Assembly: GCF_001877035.1 (NCBI RefSeq)
Contig: NZ_CP015756.1
Coordinates: 4,145,001 to 4,209,000, forward strand
Direction: 5' to 3'
Length of the DNA: 64,000 bases
From: Clostridium estertheticum subsp. estertheticum
GTDB lineage: Bacteria > Bacillota > Clostridia > Clostridiales > Clostridiaceae
The position numbers and the translations under genes were made by a program. Under the pieces are notes generated by a model that was not told where the DNA came from, ran no database searches, and saw nothing but the letters and a program-made list of their open reading frames with translations. Position 1 is the stretch's first letter, and every line of letters begins with the position of its first letter. This document shows, one piece after another, positions 26,949 through 37,321 of the stretch.

Positions 26949-29286
26949 TATTTATCTCTCCATTTAATGTATTTTCAAGTAATGCATGTTCAAGTACATT
27001 TTCTACTTTACTTGCAAATATAAATTTTAGTTTGTCCTTAATACTTTTAGGTATTTTTTCTGTATCTTTTTCATTCTCACAAGGAATTATAATTGTATCA
27101 ACACCCGCTCTATATGCAGCTAATGATTTCTCTTTAAGCCCTCCAATAGGTAGAACTCTTCCTGTAAGCGTAATCTCACCAGTCATGGCTACATTATGTC
27201 TTACTTTTCTATTAGTCAATGCAGACACCATCGCAGTTATCATAGTTACACCAGCTGATGGCCCATCCTTAGGTACTGACCCCTCTGGAACATGAATATG
27301 AATATCCTTATTTTTATAAAAGTCTTTATCTATATTATACTTAAAAGCATTAGCTCTAACATAACTATATCCAGCTTTAGCGGATTCTTTCATAACATCC
27401 CCCAGTTGACCTGTAAGTTCTAGCTTACCTGTTCCCTCCATAGCACTCGCCTCAACTGGTAATGTAACCCCACCAACTTCAGTCCATGCTAGTCCAGTTA
27501 CTACACCAACCTTATCTTCAGTTTCAGCTTTGTCATAAGTAAACATAACTGCACCTAAATATCTCTTAACATGAGATGCTGTAACATTAACACTCTTTTT
27601 GTTTTTCTCTACCATTTCTGTTATTGCCTTTCGAATTACAGACGCAATTTGTCTTTCAAGACTTCTAACCCCTGATTCTCTTGTATAGTTTTCAATTATA
27701 CAAGTTATTGAATTGTCCGAAAAGGTTATTTTACTATCATCCATATTATGTTCTTTTAACATCTTTGGAATAATATGATTTTTAGCAATATGAAATTTTT
27801 CCTCTGATGTATATCCTGATACCTCAATGACTTCCATTCTATCTAATAAAGCTCTTGGAATAGTGTCCAATTTATTTGCAGTAGTTATGAATAGGACTTT
27901 CGATAAATCAAAATCTAATTCTAGGTAATGATCCCTAAAGCTCGCATTTTGCTCACTATCCAATACTTCTAAAAGAGCATCTGCAGGATCGCCTTTAATA
28001 TCGCCACTCATCTTATCAATTTCATCTAATAAGAATAATGGATTCTTTGATCCAGCTTGTTTCATTGCATATATAATCCTACCAGGAATTGCTCCAACGT
28101 AAGTTTTTCTATGCCCCCTTATTTCAGCCTCATCTTTTACTCCACCAAGTGACATTCTAACGAAATTTCTATTTAATGCATTTGCAACAGACTTCGCTAT
28201 AGATGTTTTACCAACTCCTGGTGGCCCTACCAAACAAAGTATAGGTCCCTTAAGCGTCTTGCTAATTTTTTTAACTGCTAAATATTCTATTATTCTTTCT
28301 TTAACATCCTCGAGTCCGTAATGCTCTTTATCAAAAACTTCTCTAGCCTTACTTATGTCAATGTTATCTTTAGTCGATTTATTCCAAGGTAAAGCTAATA
28401 TCCAATCTAAATAGGACTTTGATACTCCACTCTCAGCAGAATAATTCCCTGAACTTTTTAATCTATTTAACTCATAATTTGCTTTTTCTTTTGGCTCTTT
28501 AGGCAGTTTTGCCTTTTTTATTTTAATTTCATACTCAATTATTTCTTTTTTATTTTCGTCATCTTCCCCTAGTTCCTCTTGTATAGCTTTCACTTGTTCT
28601 CTTAGATAATATTCCTTTTGAATTTTATCTATTTTGTCTTTAACCTTAGTTCCAATCTTTTTTTCTATTTTTAAAACTTCAAGCTCATTCTTTAATATAA
28701 GTAACAGTTTTTCAAGTCTCTTAGTAACATCTAATATTTCAAGCAATTCTTGCTTCGTTTGTGGCTTTAATATTAAATAGGAACTTACAATGTCACAATA
28801 TCTTCCAGGCTCCTCTGTTTCTTCTAAACTGAATAACGCATCAGGAAAACTGTTAACCGATAAATTTATGTATTCTTCAAAAGCTTTATCTATAAGTCTA
28901 ATATACGCCTTACATTTTTTGTCATCCGTGCTTTGTTCATCGTAAATAAGCTCTACTTCCACACTTACAAAAGGTTCCTTATCTTTATACTCTGAAATTT
29001 TACCTCGTTGCATTCCCTCAACCAGTACTCTAATTGAATCTCCCGGTAACTTTAATATTTGTTTAACGTTACAAATAGTACCAATTTCATATATATCCTT
29101 TTCTTCTGGCTCTTCGATTTTCGATACTTTCTGTGAAACCAGAAAAATTTCTTGATTATTTAGCATAGCATTTTCTAAGGCAAGTATAGATTTTTCTCTA
29201 CCAACATCAAAGTGCAATACCATATATGGAAATATATTCATACCTCTTAACGGAATTAACGGAAGAAGTTTTGTTGTTTTATCCAT
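26929..29286 (-). CDS. lon: ATP-dependent protease Lon
   Basis: Lon degrades misfolded and regulatory proteins in the cytoplasm. Order: N-terminal LON substrate-binding domain (about 8-200), coiled-coil linker (210-290, [16 protein letters not shown]), AAA+ module with Walker [10 protein letters not shown] and [10 protein letters not shown], and the C-terminal S16 peptidase with catalytic Ser in [11 protein letters not shown] and Lys in [14 protein letters not shown]. Length 785 is normal. It overlaps ysxC by 20 bases at its 3' end. Confidence 0.97.
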   Translation of the reverse strand: MDKTTKLLPLIPLRGMNIFPYMVLHFDVGREKSILALENAMLNNQEIFLVSQKVSKIEEPEEKDIYEIGTICNVKQILKLPGDSIRVLVEGMQRGKISEYKDKEPFVSVEVELIYDEQSTDDKKCKAYIRLIDKAFEEYINLSVNSFPDALFSLEETEEPGRYCDIVSSYLILKPQTKQELLEILDVTKRLEKLLLILKNELEVLKIEKKIGTKVKDKIDKIQKEYYLREQVKAIQEELGEDDENKKEIIEYEIKIKKAKLPKEPKEKANYELNRLKSSGNYSAESGVSKSYLDWILALPWNKSTKDNIDISKAREVFDKEHYGLEDVKERIIEYLAVKKISKTLKGPILCLVGPPGVGKTSIAKSVANALNRNFVRMSLGGVKDEAEIRGHRKTYVGAIPGRIIYAMKQAGSKNPLFLLDEIDKMSGDIKGDPADALLEVLDSEQNASFRDHYLELDFDLSKVLFITTANKLDTIPRALLDRMEVIEVSGYTSEEKFHIAKNHIIPKMLKEHNMDDSKITFSDNSITCIIENYTRESGVRSLERQIASVIRKAITEMVEKNKKSVNVTASHVKRYLGAVMFTYDKAETEDKVGVVTGLAWTEVGGVTLPVEASAMEGTGKLELTGQLGDVMKESAKAGYSYVRANAFKYNIDKDFYKNKDIHIHVPEGSVPKDGPSAGVTMITAMVSALTNRKVRHNVAMTGEITLTGRVLPIGGLKEKSLAAYRAGVDTIIIPCENEKDTEKIPKSIKDKLKFIFASKVENVLEHALLENTLNGEINNGDKTI

Positions 29287-29491
29287 TTTTCTCCCTCTTT
29301 TCTATATTATATTAATCGTCGTCTATAAATATAAAATCATTATTTTAATTTTATATAACCTCGATATCATAAACTATAAATACTTATTTATTTTATTTTT
29401 ATAGTTACATAGCAACACTATATTTATATAGTGACACTACTATAGTATACCTATAATATAATTATTTTTCAATACTACAATCTTTAAAATA

Positions 29492-29532
29492 AAAAAGGTA
29501 ATCCATTATATTTAAAAATGGAATACCTTTTT
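29492..29532 (-). terminator. Terminator of lonB
   Basis: Arms AAAAAGGTAATCCATT and AATGGAATACCTTTTT (one mismatch) enclose a nine-base loop 16 bases beyond the lonB stop. Confidence 0.85.
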
Positions 29533-29547
29533 AAAGAAAATGACAGA

Positions 29548-31230
29548 CTAAATTTTTAATGACTCTGCTGCTATAACATCTACCTCTGGCTCAAATGTAG
29601 TTTTAATATTTTTAGGTATCTCTAGAAGCAACGCCTCTTTTATTACCTCACTAATATTACTAACTGGTATGATTTTAATATTTTCTATGGTATTAAAACT
29701 ATCTTGAAAGTTATCCCTTGGAATAATTACTTTTGTGGCTCCTGCTTTTTTAGCAGCTGCAATTTTAGCATTTACACCCCCTATTGGCAATACATTACCA
29801 TGTATTGATATCTCTCCTGTCATAGCAACCATATTATCCACGGGTATTCCTTTTATCGCACTGTACATTGCAGTTGTTATACTTACTCCAGCAGATGGAC
29901 CATCCACTGGTGATCCACCTGGGAAGTTAACATGAATATCATAATCGCCACAATCTATATTAAAATATTTTTCAAGTACTGTAACTACATTTTCTACTGA
30001 TGATCTTGCTGTGCTTTTTCGTCGAAGTTTTTTATTGCTACTACTTATTTCCTCTTCTTCAATAATTCCTGTAATTTTAAGAATGCCTTTTCTAAGCTTT
30101 ACCCTTTTGGCACTAGCTTCAATTTCCATTACAGCTCCTATATTAGCTCCATAAACCGCAAGTCCATTTACATAACCAATTTGTGGTTTATCAGATATCC
30201 TCGACTCAAGCCTAGGTGAATATTGACCATTCTCTATAACCCACTCAATATCTTCAATACTTACTTCATCTCTTTCATCGTTAATTGCCATTCCACAAGC
30301 TAGTTGAATTAAATTAACGGTATCACGTCCATTACTTGAGTATTTACCCACAAGTTCTAGTGCCTTATCGGAAATTTTAAGGTTCATTTTACTTGTTGAA
30401 TTTTTGGCAATTTGTTGTAATTCTTCAGGTAATAATGCTCTAAAAAAGATCTCTATACACCTTGATCTTATAGCCGGCATTATTTCTTCTGGATTACGTG
30501 TAGTTGCACCAATTAACCTAAAATCAGCTGGCAGTCCTTCATCAAACACTTCCTTAATATAAAGAGGCATATTAGGATCCTCTTCATTATAATAAGCACT
30601 ATCTAAAAAGACTTTTCTATCCTCTAATACTTTAAGAAGTTTATTCATTTCTATAGGATGCAGTTCCCCAATTTCATCAATAAATAGAATTCCACCATGT
30701 GCTTTTGTAACGGCGCCAGGCTTAGGTTGAGGTACTCCTGCTACTCCGAGTGGCCCTGCTCCTTGGTAGATGGGATCATGAACTGATCCTATAAGTGGGT
30801 CTGCTATACCCCTTTCATCAAACCTAACAGTAGTACCATCTATTTCAACAAACTTCGAACCTTCCTTAAACGGAGATCTTGCTCTTTTTTTAGCATCTGC
30901 AAGCACTAATCTAGCTGCTGCTGTTTTCCCTATTCCAGGCGGGCCATAAATTATGACATGTTGAGGATTAGGGCCACATATTGCTGCCTGTAATGCCTTT
31001 ATACCCTCTTCTTGGCCTATAACCTCTTCAAATTTTGTCGGTCTGCTTTTTTCCGTAAGTGGCTCCGTAAGGCTTATGTTTTTCATTTTTCTTAGGTTTT
31101 CCATTTCTTTTCTATTTTCCTTACCAACAACCGACTTACCACTTTTTTGAGCCTTTAATGCATTAAAAAAATATAACCCAATAACTACTGTAAAAAAGAA
31201 TTGTACTACCATGAGAATTTTAGTTGTCAT
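29548..31230 (-). CDS. lonB: ATP-dependent protease LonB (sporulation type)
   Basis: The product starts with a membrane segment (about 8-25) in place of the LON substrate domain. An AAA+ module follows: Walker A YGPPGIGKTA, ILFIDEIGEL and GATTRNPEE. The S16 peptidase ends the protein, with Ser in PVDGPSAGVS and Lys in GGVNAKIAAAKKAG. At 560 residues it matches LonB of spore formers, which acts in the forespore in Bacillus. It lies between lon and clpX on the same strand, the usual order. The ATG lacks a strong Shine-Dalgarno match. Confidence 0.93.
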   Translation of the reverse strand: MTTKILMVVQFFFTVVIGLYFFNALKAQKSGKSVVGKENRKEMENLRKMKNISLTEPLTEKSRPTKFEEVIGQEEGIKALQAAICGPNPQHVIIYGPPGIGKTAAARLVLADAKKRARSPFKEGSKFVEIDGTTVRFDERGIADPLIGSVHDPIYQGAGPLGVAGVPQPKPGAVTKAHGGILFIDEIGELHPIEMNKLLKVLEDRKVFLDSAYYNEEDPNMPLYIKEVFDEGLPADFRLIGATTRNPEEIMPAIRSRCIEIFFRALLPEELQQIAKNSTSKMNLKISDKALELVGKYSSNGRDTVNLIQLACGMAINDERDEVSIEDIEWVIENGQYSPRLESRISDKPQIGYVNGLAVYGANIGAVMEIEASAKRVKLRKGILKITGIIEEEEISSSNKKLRRKSTARSSVENVVTVLEKYFNIDCGDYDIHVNFPGGSPVDGPSAGVSITTAMYSAIKGIPVDNMVAMTGEISIHGNVLPIGGVNAKIAAAKKAGATKVIIPRDNFQDSFNTIENIKIIPVSNISEVIKEALLLEIPKNIKTTFEPEVDVIAAESLKI

Positions 31231-31414
31231 ATTAATTAAAGTTTAATGATGAAACTATTAAACTAATCCTCCCTTCGCATATTAAATTTGCATATTTTAG
31301 TAAATATTGCATTAGTTGATATTATGCTCAAGTAGGATTAAATGTATTCATTTTTTTCCATATAATATTATTAATCATATAACTTTTTGTCGTTAATATT
31401 ATATTTTAATTCAA

Positions 31415-31457
31415 CAAAACACAAAAGACGGATACAATATCCGTCTTTTGTGTTTTG
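31415..31457 (-). terminator. Terminator of clpX
   Basis: A long stem (CAAAACACAAAAGACGGAT with its complement) and short loop follow clpX, with a TTTTG tail. Confidence 0.85.
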
Positions 31458-31468
31458 CAAAGATTCAT

Positions 31469-32761
31469 TTATGCTGATTCTGGTCCTTTTTTACTTTTAA
31501 TCTGTTTTGTAATCTTTATTTTTTCTCTTTTTCCACCTTCAGCTAAAACTAGTTCTGGATTTCTAGTTTGAATAGTATCCGCATTAATTATAACTTTAGA
31601 TACTTCTTCATTTGATGGAATATCAAACATAACTTCCTTCATCGTATCTTCTATAATAGATCTAAGTCCACGAGCCCCAGTTTCTCTTTTAATAGCCTCT
31701 TTTGCAATAGCTTTTAAGGCTTCTTCTTTAAACTCTAATTCCACATTATCCATCTCAAACAATTTTTTATATTGTTTAACTAATGCATTTTTAGGTTCAC
31801 TAAGAATTTTAACTAATGCCTCTTCATCCAATGCTTCAAGTGTAACAACTATTGGAAGTCTACCTACAAATTCTGGAATTAGCCCAAACTTCAATAAATC
31901 TCCAGGCATTATAGACTTAAGTAACTCTCCTACATTTGCTTCATGTTTAGATCTTATTTCAGCTCCAAACCCAACTGACGTAGTTCTAGTCCTTTTTTCT
32001 ATAATTTTATCAAGTCCATCAAATGCTCCTCCACAGATAAATAATATATTAGCAGTATTTATCTGAATAAACTCTTGGTGAGGATGTTTTCTTCCACCTT
32101 GTGGTGGAACTGATGCTGTAGTTCCTTCTAATATTTTAAGCAACGCCTGTTGAACTCCTTCTCCAGACACATCACGAGTAATAGACGGATTCTCAGATTT
32201 TCTTGCTATCTTATCTATTTCATCTATATAGATAATACCTTTTTCTGCTTTTTCTACATCATAATCAGCATTTTGTATTAATTTTAGAAGAATATTTTCA
32301 ACATCTTCTCCTACATACCCTGCTTCAGTAAGTGTAGTTGCATCTGCTATAGCAAACGGTACATTTAAGAATTTTGCTAATGTTTGAGCTAGCAAAGTTT
32401 TACCACAGCCTGTAGGTCCAAGTAATAAAATATTACTTTTCTGAAGTTCAACATCACCCTCATTAACATTTGAATTTATTCTTTTATAATGATTATAAAC
32501 GGCTACTGCCAATGATTTTTTAGCTGTATTTTGTCCAATTACGTAATCATCTATATAATTTTTTATTTCTGCTGGTTTTGGAAGTGCTCCTAAATCTAAT
32601 TCAACATCACCCTGGAATTCGTCTACAATTATTTCAGAACACAATTCTATACATTCATCACAAATATATACTCCTGGTCCCGCAATTAATCTTCTAACTT
32701 GTTCTTGGGTTTTACCACAAAAAGAACATTTAAGTTGTTTTTTTTCATCAAACTTTGTCAT
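31469..32761 (-). CDS. clpX: ClpX, ATPase subunit of ClpXP
   Basis: ClpX unfolds substrates and feeds them to ClpP. The N-terminal zinc-binding domain has four Cys (CSFCGK and CDECIELC). The AAA+ domain shows Walker [18 protein letters not shown], the [13 protein letters not shown] and the IGF-type ClpP contact loop region. Length 430 is normal. It is 20 bases downstream of clpP and co-transcribed with it. Confidence 0.97.
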   Translation of the reverse strand: MTKFDEKKQLKCSFCGKTQEQVRRLIAGPGVYICDECIELCSEIIVDEFQGDVELDLGALPKPAEIKNYIDDYVIGQNTAKKSLAVAVYNHYKRINSNVNEGDVELQKSNILLLGPTGCGKTLLAQTLAKFLNVPFAIADATTLTEAGYVGEDVENILLKLIQNADYDVEKAEKGIIYIDEIDKIARKSENPSITRDVSGEGVQQALLKILEGTTASVPPQGGRKHPHQEFIQINTANILFICGGAFDGLDKIIEKRTRTTSVGFGAEIRSKHEANVGELLKSIMPGDLLKFGLIPEFVGRLPIVVTLEALDEEALVKILSEPKNALVKQYKKLFEMDNVELEFKEEALKAIAKEAIKRETGARGLRSIIEDTMKEVMFDIPSNEEVSKVIINADTIQTRNPELVLAEGGKREKIKITKQIKSKKGPESA

Positions 32762-32780
32762 ATCTTCACCTCAACTAAGC

Positions 32781-33365
32781 TTATTTCTTTTTAGCTATAA
32801 CTTCATCTATCAGACCATAATCCATAGCTTCTTGTGCACTCATAAAATAATCTCTTTCAACATCATGTTGAATTTTTTCTATTGGTTGTCCGGTTCTTTC
32901 ACTGTATATTCTATTTAATGTATCTTTAGTTTTCATGATTCGTTTTGCATGAATATCAATATCAGTTGCCTGACCTTGAAATCCGCCTAAAGGCTGATGT
33001 ATTAAAATCTCACTATTAGGCAATGCAAATCTTTTCCCTTTTTCTCCAGCATTTAATAAAAAAGATCCCATAGATGCTGCCATACCTATACAAATAGTTG
33101 AAACTTGTGGTTTGATATATTGCATCGTGTCATATATAGCCATTCCAGATGTAATTGATCCACCTGGACTATTTATATATAAATAAATATCCTTATCAGG
33201 GTCTTCAGATTCTAAGAACAATAACTGAGCAACAATTAAACTAGCAGTTACATCATTTACCTCTTCTCCTAGAAAAATTATTCTATCTTTTAATAATCTT
33301 GAATAGATATCATAAGATCTTTCTCCTCTATTCGTTTGTTCAACAACCATTGGTACTAAACTCAT
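32781..33365 (-). CDS. clpP: ClpP protease subunit
   Basis: The proteolytic barrel subunit of ClpXP. The catalytic Ser is in [11 protein letters not shown], the His in [12 protein letters not shown] and the Asp later in the chain. Length 194 is typical, with the usual N-terminal [16 protein letters not shown]. It lies directly upstream of clpX. Confidence 0.97.
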   Translation of the reverse strand: MSLVPMVVEQTNRGERSYDIYSRLLKDRIIFLGEEVNDVTASLIVAQLLFLESEDPDKDIYLYINSPGGSITSGMAIYDTMQYIKPQVSTICIGMAASMGSFLLNAGEKGKRFALPNSEILIHQPLGGFQGQATDIDIHAKRIMKTKDTLNRIYSERTGQPIEKIQHDVERDYFMSAQEAMDYGLIDEVIAKKK

Positions 33366-33472
33366 ATAACTCGCCCCTTTGCTCTAATAATATTACTGCC
33401 TCAACAGGTAACCTTTTCCTTAATTATATCCTAAATATTAGCTTTTTAATCATTTAGTTTTATCCTATATTT

Positions 33473-33510
33473 AAAATTAATTGCCAGAGAAATATCTGGC
33501 AATTAATTTT
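33473..33510 (-). terminator. Terminator of tig
   Basis: A perfect 16-bp stem (AAAATTAATTGCCAGA with its complement) with a six-base loop sits just beyond the tig stop. Confidence 0.88.
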
Positions 33511-33518
33511 AATCTATA

Positions 33519-34811
33519 TTATGCTATCACTTTAGCATTTTCAACTAACATTTTTATTACTTTTTCATTCAAAACATCAATTTTTAGATATTGTTTTTGT
33601 GCTTTCATAATTAAATCTGCAGTTTTGTCTATATCTTTGTCTCCGTATTGTTTTGCAACTTCTTTAGCTTTTGCAAGCATTTCTTCATCACTTGCTTCAA
33701 CTTTTTCTTTTTTCGCTATTTCGGTTATAACTAAATCAGTCTTAACTCTCTTTTCAGCTGATTCTTTCATAAACGCTCTAACTTTTTCTTCAGTATTGTT
33801 TGTATACTGATAATATGATTCAAGGTCTAATCCTTGTTGTTTTAATTTCATTTCTAAATCTTTAAGCATTACATCAGTTTCTCTTTTTACCATAATTTCT
33901 GGAATGTCCATTTCGACATTCGCGCAAGCTGCATCTATTACTGCTTCTTCAAATTCTTTCTTTTCTCTATCTTTACCTGATTTTTCAAGTGCATTTTTAA
34001 TGTCATTTCTTAATTCTTCTAAAGTATCAAACTCAGATACATCTTTAGCAAATTCATCATCAATAGCTGGTAATTCTTTTGCTTTCATGCTTTTAACAGT
34101 TACATTAAAAGTTGCTTGTTTACCATTTAAATCTTCTCTTCCATATGCTTCTGGGAAGTTAACTTTAACTTCTTTAGTATCGCCAGCTTTTAAACCAACT
34201 AATTGTTCTTCAAAAGTGTCAATAAACGATCCTGAACCAATTTCTAGTTCAAAGTCTTTTCCTTCTCCACCTTCAAAAGCTGTTTCTTCAATAAATCCTT
34301 TGAAATCTATAATTGCTATATCGCCCATTGCAACTGTGCCATCTATCTTATCTTCTATTCTAGCATTTTTTTCTTGCATGCCTTTTAGTTGACTTTCAAT
34401 TTCATCATCTGATACATTATATTCAACTTTTTTAGCCTCTAGTCCTTTATATTCTCCAAGTTTAACCTCAGGTGCTACTTCGACTGATGCTGTGTATATA
34501 AACTCTTTTCCTTCACCTATTTGAATAATATCAATTTTAGGATAATCCAACGGATTTATATCATGTTCTTTTAAAGCCTCTGGATATGTATCATCACAGC
34601 AAAAATTTATAGCATCTTCAAAGAAAACATTTTCGCCATACATTTTCTTTATTATATTCATTGGAGCTTTACCTTTTCTGAATCCTGGTATATTCATCGA
34701 TTTTGAATTTTTCGCACTAGATTTCTTTAAAGATTTATTAAATCTTTCTGCTTCTACCGTTATTTCTAATTTAATAATATTTTTTTCTAATTTTTCCATT
34801 TTAATGTTCAT
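33519..34811 (-). CDS. tig: Trigger factor
   Basis: Trigger factor is the ribosome-associated peptidyl-prolyl isomerase and chaperone. The ribosome-binding signature GFRKGKAP lies at about residues 43-50, the FKBP-type domain ([14 protein letters not shown]) follows at about 150-245, and the helical C-terminal domain ends the 430 residues. AGGAGGAG at eight bases marks ATG 34811; a GTG 21 bases upstream overlaps that site. Usual position upstream of clpP-clpX. Confidence 0.96.
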   Translation of the reverse strand: MNIKMEKLEKNIIKLEITVEAERFNKSLKKSSAKNSKSMNIPGFRKGKAPMNIIKKMYGENVFFEDAINFCCDDTYPEALKEHDINPLDYPKIDIIQIGEGKEFIYTASVEVAPEVKLGEYKGLEAKKVEYNVSDDEIESQLKGMQEKNARIEDKIDGTVAMGDIAIIDFKGFIEETAFEGGEGKDFELEIGSGSFIDTFEEQLVGLKAGDTKEVKVNFPEAYGREDLNGKQATFNVTVKSMKAKELPAIDDEFAKDVSEFDTLEELRNDIKNALEKSGKDREKKEFEEAVIDAACANVEMDIPEIMVKRETDVMLKDLEMKLKQQGLDLESYYQYTNNTEEKVRAFMKESAEKRVKTDLVITEIAKKEKVEASDEEMLAKAKEVAKQYGDKDIDKTADLIMKAQKQYLKIDVLNEKVIKMLVENAKVIA

Positions 34812-35010
34812 TATATTACTCCTCCTAATCACTCACAAATGCTTATTTCTATATATATTATAACATAACTTTTAACGTATTTACAAATACTATTAAGCAT
34901 ATTTGCTCAAATAGTCTAATATTATGATTATACCCAAATTTTAAATAATTTACAAGATAATTTTATTTAATAATTGCTTTAAATGATATAAAACATTTAT
35001 CATTTAAAGG

Positions 35011-35171
35011 TCTCCTGGGTCGCTGCAACATTGTTAAATCATCTCCTGGGTCGCTGCAATATTAACGACTTCAGAAGGAGATTTATATTCTCACCTGAAT
35101 TTTCCATTTATTTGGGCATGTCATTCCTACTTATAAACATAGGAGACTTTCCTTCTGAAATGTCGTTAAAC
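35011..35171. repeat. Family C palindromic repeat overlapping a gene end
   Basis: CTCCTGGGTCGCTGCAA occurs twice (starting 35012 and 35043), then ATTAACGACTTCAGAAGGAG (35061-35080). An imperfect inverted copy of the last part (CTTTCCTTCTGAAATGTCGT, ending near 35171) lies inside the 3' end of the TIM-barrel gene. The whole forms one large hairpin. Confidence 0.8.
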
Positions 35172-35947
35172 TTTCCCGAAACGAACTCCTTCACCTTTGT
35201 AAGTTCCTCGTAACTTGAAAAATTGTTACTATACACTTCTATAATTCCTTTTCCACTATAATTAACATCTTTAAGATTTCTCGCAATATTATCATAATCT
35301 AAATTTCCTTTTCCAGGCAAAAGACAAGGTGAATTATCATCTCGATCGTTAATATGAAGATTCACAATGTTACTTCCCATAACTTCAATATACTTTTCTA
35401 TAGGAATATTAGCTTTGCATGCTTGTTTCAAATCTAAAGTAAAATATATTGGATATTTACTTTTCTGCGACAAAAGAGTTAGGAATTTTAAATCCGATGA
35501 CATGCACCATGAGACATTTTCCTGTGCCAATTTAATTCCTGCCTCTAGAGATATATACGAAAGTTCATTATATATGTCTACAATAAATTCAGTATCAAGC
35601 CCACTCAAATCAGCATACCTCATACCATGAAATGTATAACAGTTTGCGCCTAAAGCCTTTGCTGCCTTAACAACTTCTTTAAATTGTTTTAACACATCTT
35701 TGCGTCTTCTGTCATATTTATCAAAAAGGTATGGTTCAAAAGAAGCTGAAAATGCATGAACTGAATTTACATTGAATTCATATAGTTCTTTTTTTGCCAG
35801 TAGTACCCTTATAAATTCCTCTTTATACTCACAATGCGTATTTAAAAATATTTCGCCAAAATTAAATCCTAACTCTTTCATCGTTTGTATACTATCTTCT
35901 GTATTCAATTTAGGATAAAAACATGCTGAAGATAATCCTATATCCAT
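35108..35947 (-). CDS. TIM-barrel sugar-phosphate isomerase/endonuclease IV-like protein
   Basis: The protein has the AP-endonuclease-2 fold. Motifs include GANCYTFHGMRY, EAGIKLAQENVSW, FTLDLKQA, NLHINDRDD and the region GKGIIEVYSN, matching metal-binding positions of xylose-isomerase-like proteins. The exact substrate is unknown. Length 279. The last 20 residues, from FNDISEGKS, are encoded by the family C palindrome, in the same frame as the ysxC tail. GAGGCT precedes the ATG. The anchored protein gene just upstream ends 16 bases before the start, so the two are likely co-transcribed. Confidence 0.82.
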   Translation of the reverse strand: MDIGLSSACFYPKLNTEDSIQTMKELGFNFGEIFLNTHCEYKEEFIRVLLAKKELYEFNVNSVHAFSASFEPYLFDKYDRRRKDVLKQFKEVVKAAKALGANCYTFHGMRYADLSGLDTEFIVDIYNELSYISLEAGIKLAQENVSWCMSSDLKFLTLLSQKSKYPIYFTLDLKQACKANIPIEKYIEVMGSNIVNLHINDRDDNSPCLLPGKGNLDYDNIARNLKDVNYSGKGIIEVYSNNFSSYEELTKVKEFVSGKFNDISEGKSPMFISRNDMPK

Positions 35948-35963
35948 ATTTAGCCTCTTTTCG

Positions 35964-36767
35964 CTATTTTGTTACTTCACCTAATGCAGTTACATAGACT
36001 ACATCTCCATCGATATTCGCCTCTAGCCCCTTAGCTGTTGAATTTCCAAAAGTAATCTTCATGCCTGACGCTGGTTGTACCTGCATATGAACATTATCTT
36101 TTAAATTCAGCTTCCATATATACTGTACTTTTTTTTCATTCATCCAAGGTAACTCACTAACATATGCAATATTATCTTCATCAATAAATTTTGGTGTAAT
36201 TGACCATATATAATTGGGACTATTTTTAAGTTGCTCTTCTTTTGAATAATCTTGATTATTACTAGATGTATATATTTTTCTTGTTATATCTTTACTAGTT
36301 TTATTTATATCAACATATATTATATCTTGATTTTTTGTACTTTGTATAACAATTAATTTCTTACTTGGACTTATATCATATGATACGTCCTTAGCATTTA
36401 ATATTCCTTTTATAGTTTTATTTGCCGCTGCTCCACTATATTCAACAGTGACCTTTTGACCATTTGGCATTGTAGCTATAAAAGATGTCTTATCTGCACT
36501 TGCTTTTGCTTTTGCGGCAATTGCTGCTTGCGCTATCTTAGCCTTCTGAGCATTTGTCTGCTTTTGCGAAACTTCTTCTGATTTTTTCTGCACTTTATCA
36601 CCTTTTGATAATGTACTTGTTGTACCTTTATTCACTAAACCTTTAAAATCTATTTTTAAAAATATGATTAGCCCTATTATAGGTATAATAATTAGTGATA
36701 ATATTACCTTTTTTCGTTTTTTTATTTTTCTATCATAATCCTTACTAAATATACTAGGTTTCTTCAT
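35964..36767 (-). CDS. Membrane-anchored protein of unknown function
   Basis: A basic N-terminus and one membrane segment (about 22-40) are followed by an Ala/Lys-rich stalk (AKIAQAAIAAKAKA) and an extracellular beta-rich domain. No family recognised. GGAGGT seven bases before ATG 36767 decides the start; the frame stays open to 36824. The 36768-37321 gap upstream holds only AT-rich, likely regulatory, sequence. Overall design is similar to the 16653-17681 protein but without clear sequence identity. Confidence 0.7.
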   Translation of the reverse strand: MKKPSIFSKDYDRKIKKRKKVILSLIIIPIIGLIIFLKIDFKGLVNKGTTSTLSKGDKVQKKSEEVSQKQTNAQKAKIAQAAIAAKAKASADKTSFIATMPNGQKVTVEYSGAAANKTIKGILNAKDVSYDISPSKKLIVIQSTKNQDIIYVDINKTSKDITRKIYTSSNNQDYSKEEQLKNSPNYIWSITPKFIDEDNIAYVSELPWMNEKKVQYIWKLNLKDNVHMQVQPASGMKITFGNSTAKGLEANIDGDVVYVTALGEVTK

Positions 36768-37214
36768 ATGATTTACCTCCATTATAATTGATACGCTGTT
36801 ATCACTCATATATTCTGCGTACATAGTTTTTAATCAATGACTATACACTTTTTATTATACCTCATTACAAATGAAAATAACATAATTTATTATTTTTTAA
36901 ATAATTCAATATTTTTTCTGGGATAAAATCTCAATTTGCAGTTGTTTCACTTTAAAATATTCCTGTTACTATTTTTTTATTAATTATTTATAGCCATAAA
37001 TCCTTTATATATCAATGCTTTTAAGATTGTTTGAATATTTTTAATATTAAAATATTTAAAAAACCACTTGAACTGTTTCACTTTTAATATTACAATATGT
37101 ATATCAACAAGATTCATTTACACAAATAAATATTAAATGTTAAATTTATTATTTATCTTATGACTAAGTATTAACAAACATAACAAAGTATTGTATAATA
37201 TATTCATCAACACT

Positions 37215-37278
37215 TATTGTTAAACAATATTAATTATTAATTGCATGATCATTTAATTACATAATAAAATGATCATTT
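37215..37278 (+). promoter_or_regulatory. Palindromic sites upstream of pflB
   Basis: TATTGTTAAACAATA (37215-37229) is a palindrome resembling Rex/Fnr-type redox operators. ATGATCATTT (from about 37245) recurs as its inverted copy AAATGATCAT near 37268. Both lie within 110 bases of pflB, so they may control it; the -10/-35 elements are not clear. Confidence 0.4.
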
Positions 37279-37321
37279 ATAGTAGCATTTTAAAAACAGT
37301 ATATTATAGGGAGGAAAAACA

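Noticed and set aside
26929-31230. Lon and LonB side by side as a duplication of interest
   Set aside because: This arrangement is usual in spore-forming Firmicutes; LonB has its own domain layout.
35011-35063. Possible CRISPR array (two copies of CTCCTGGGTCGCTGCAA)
   Set aside because: Only two units, no regular spacers, no cas genes; the word belongs to a dispersed palindromic repeat.
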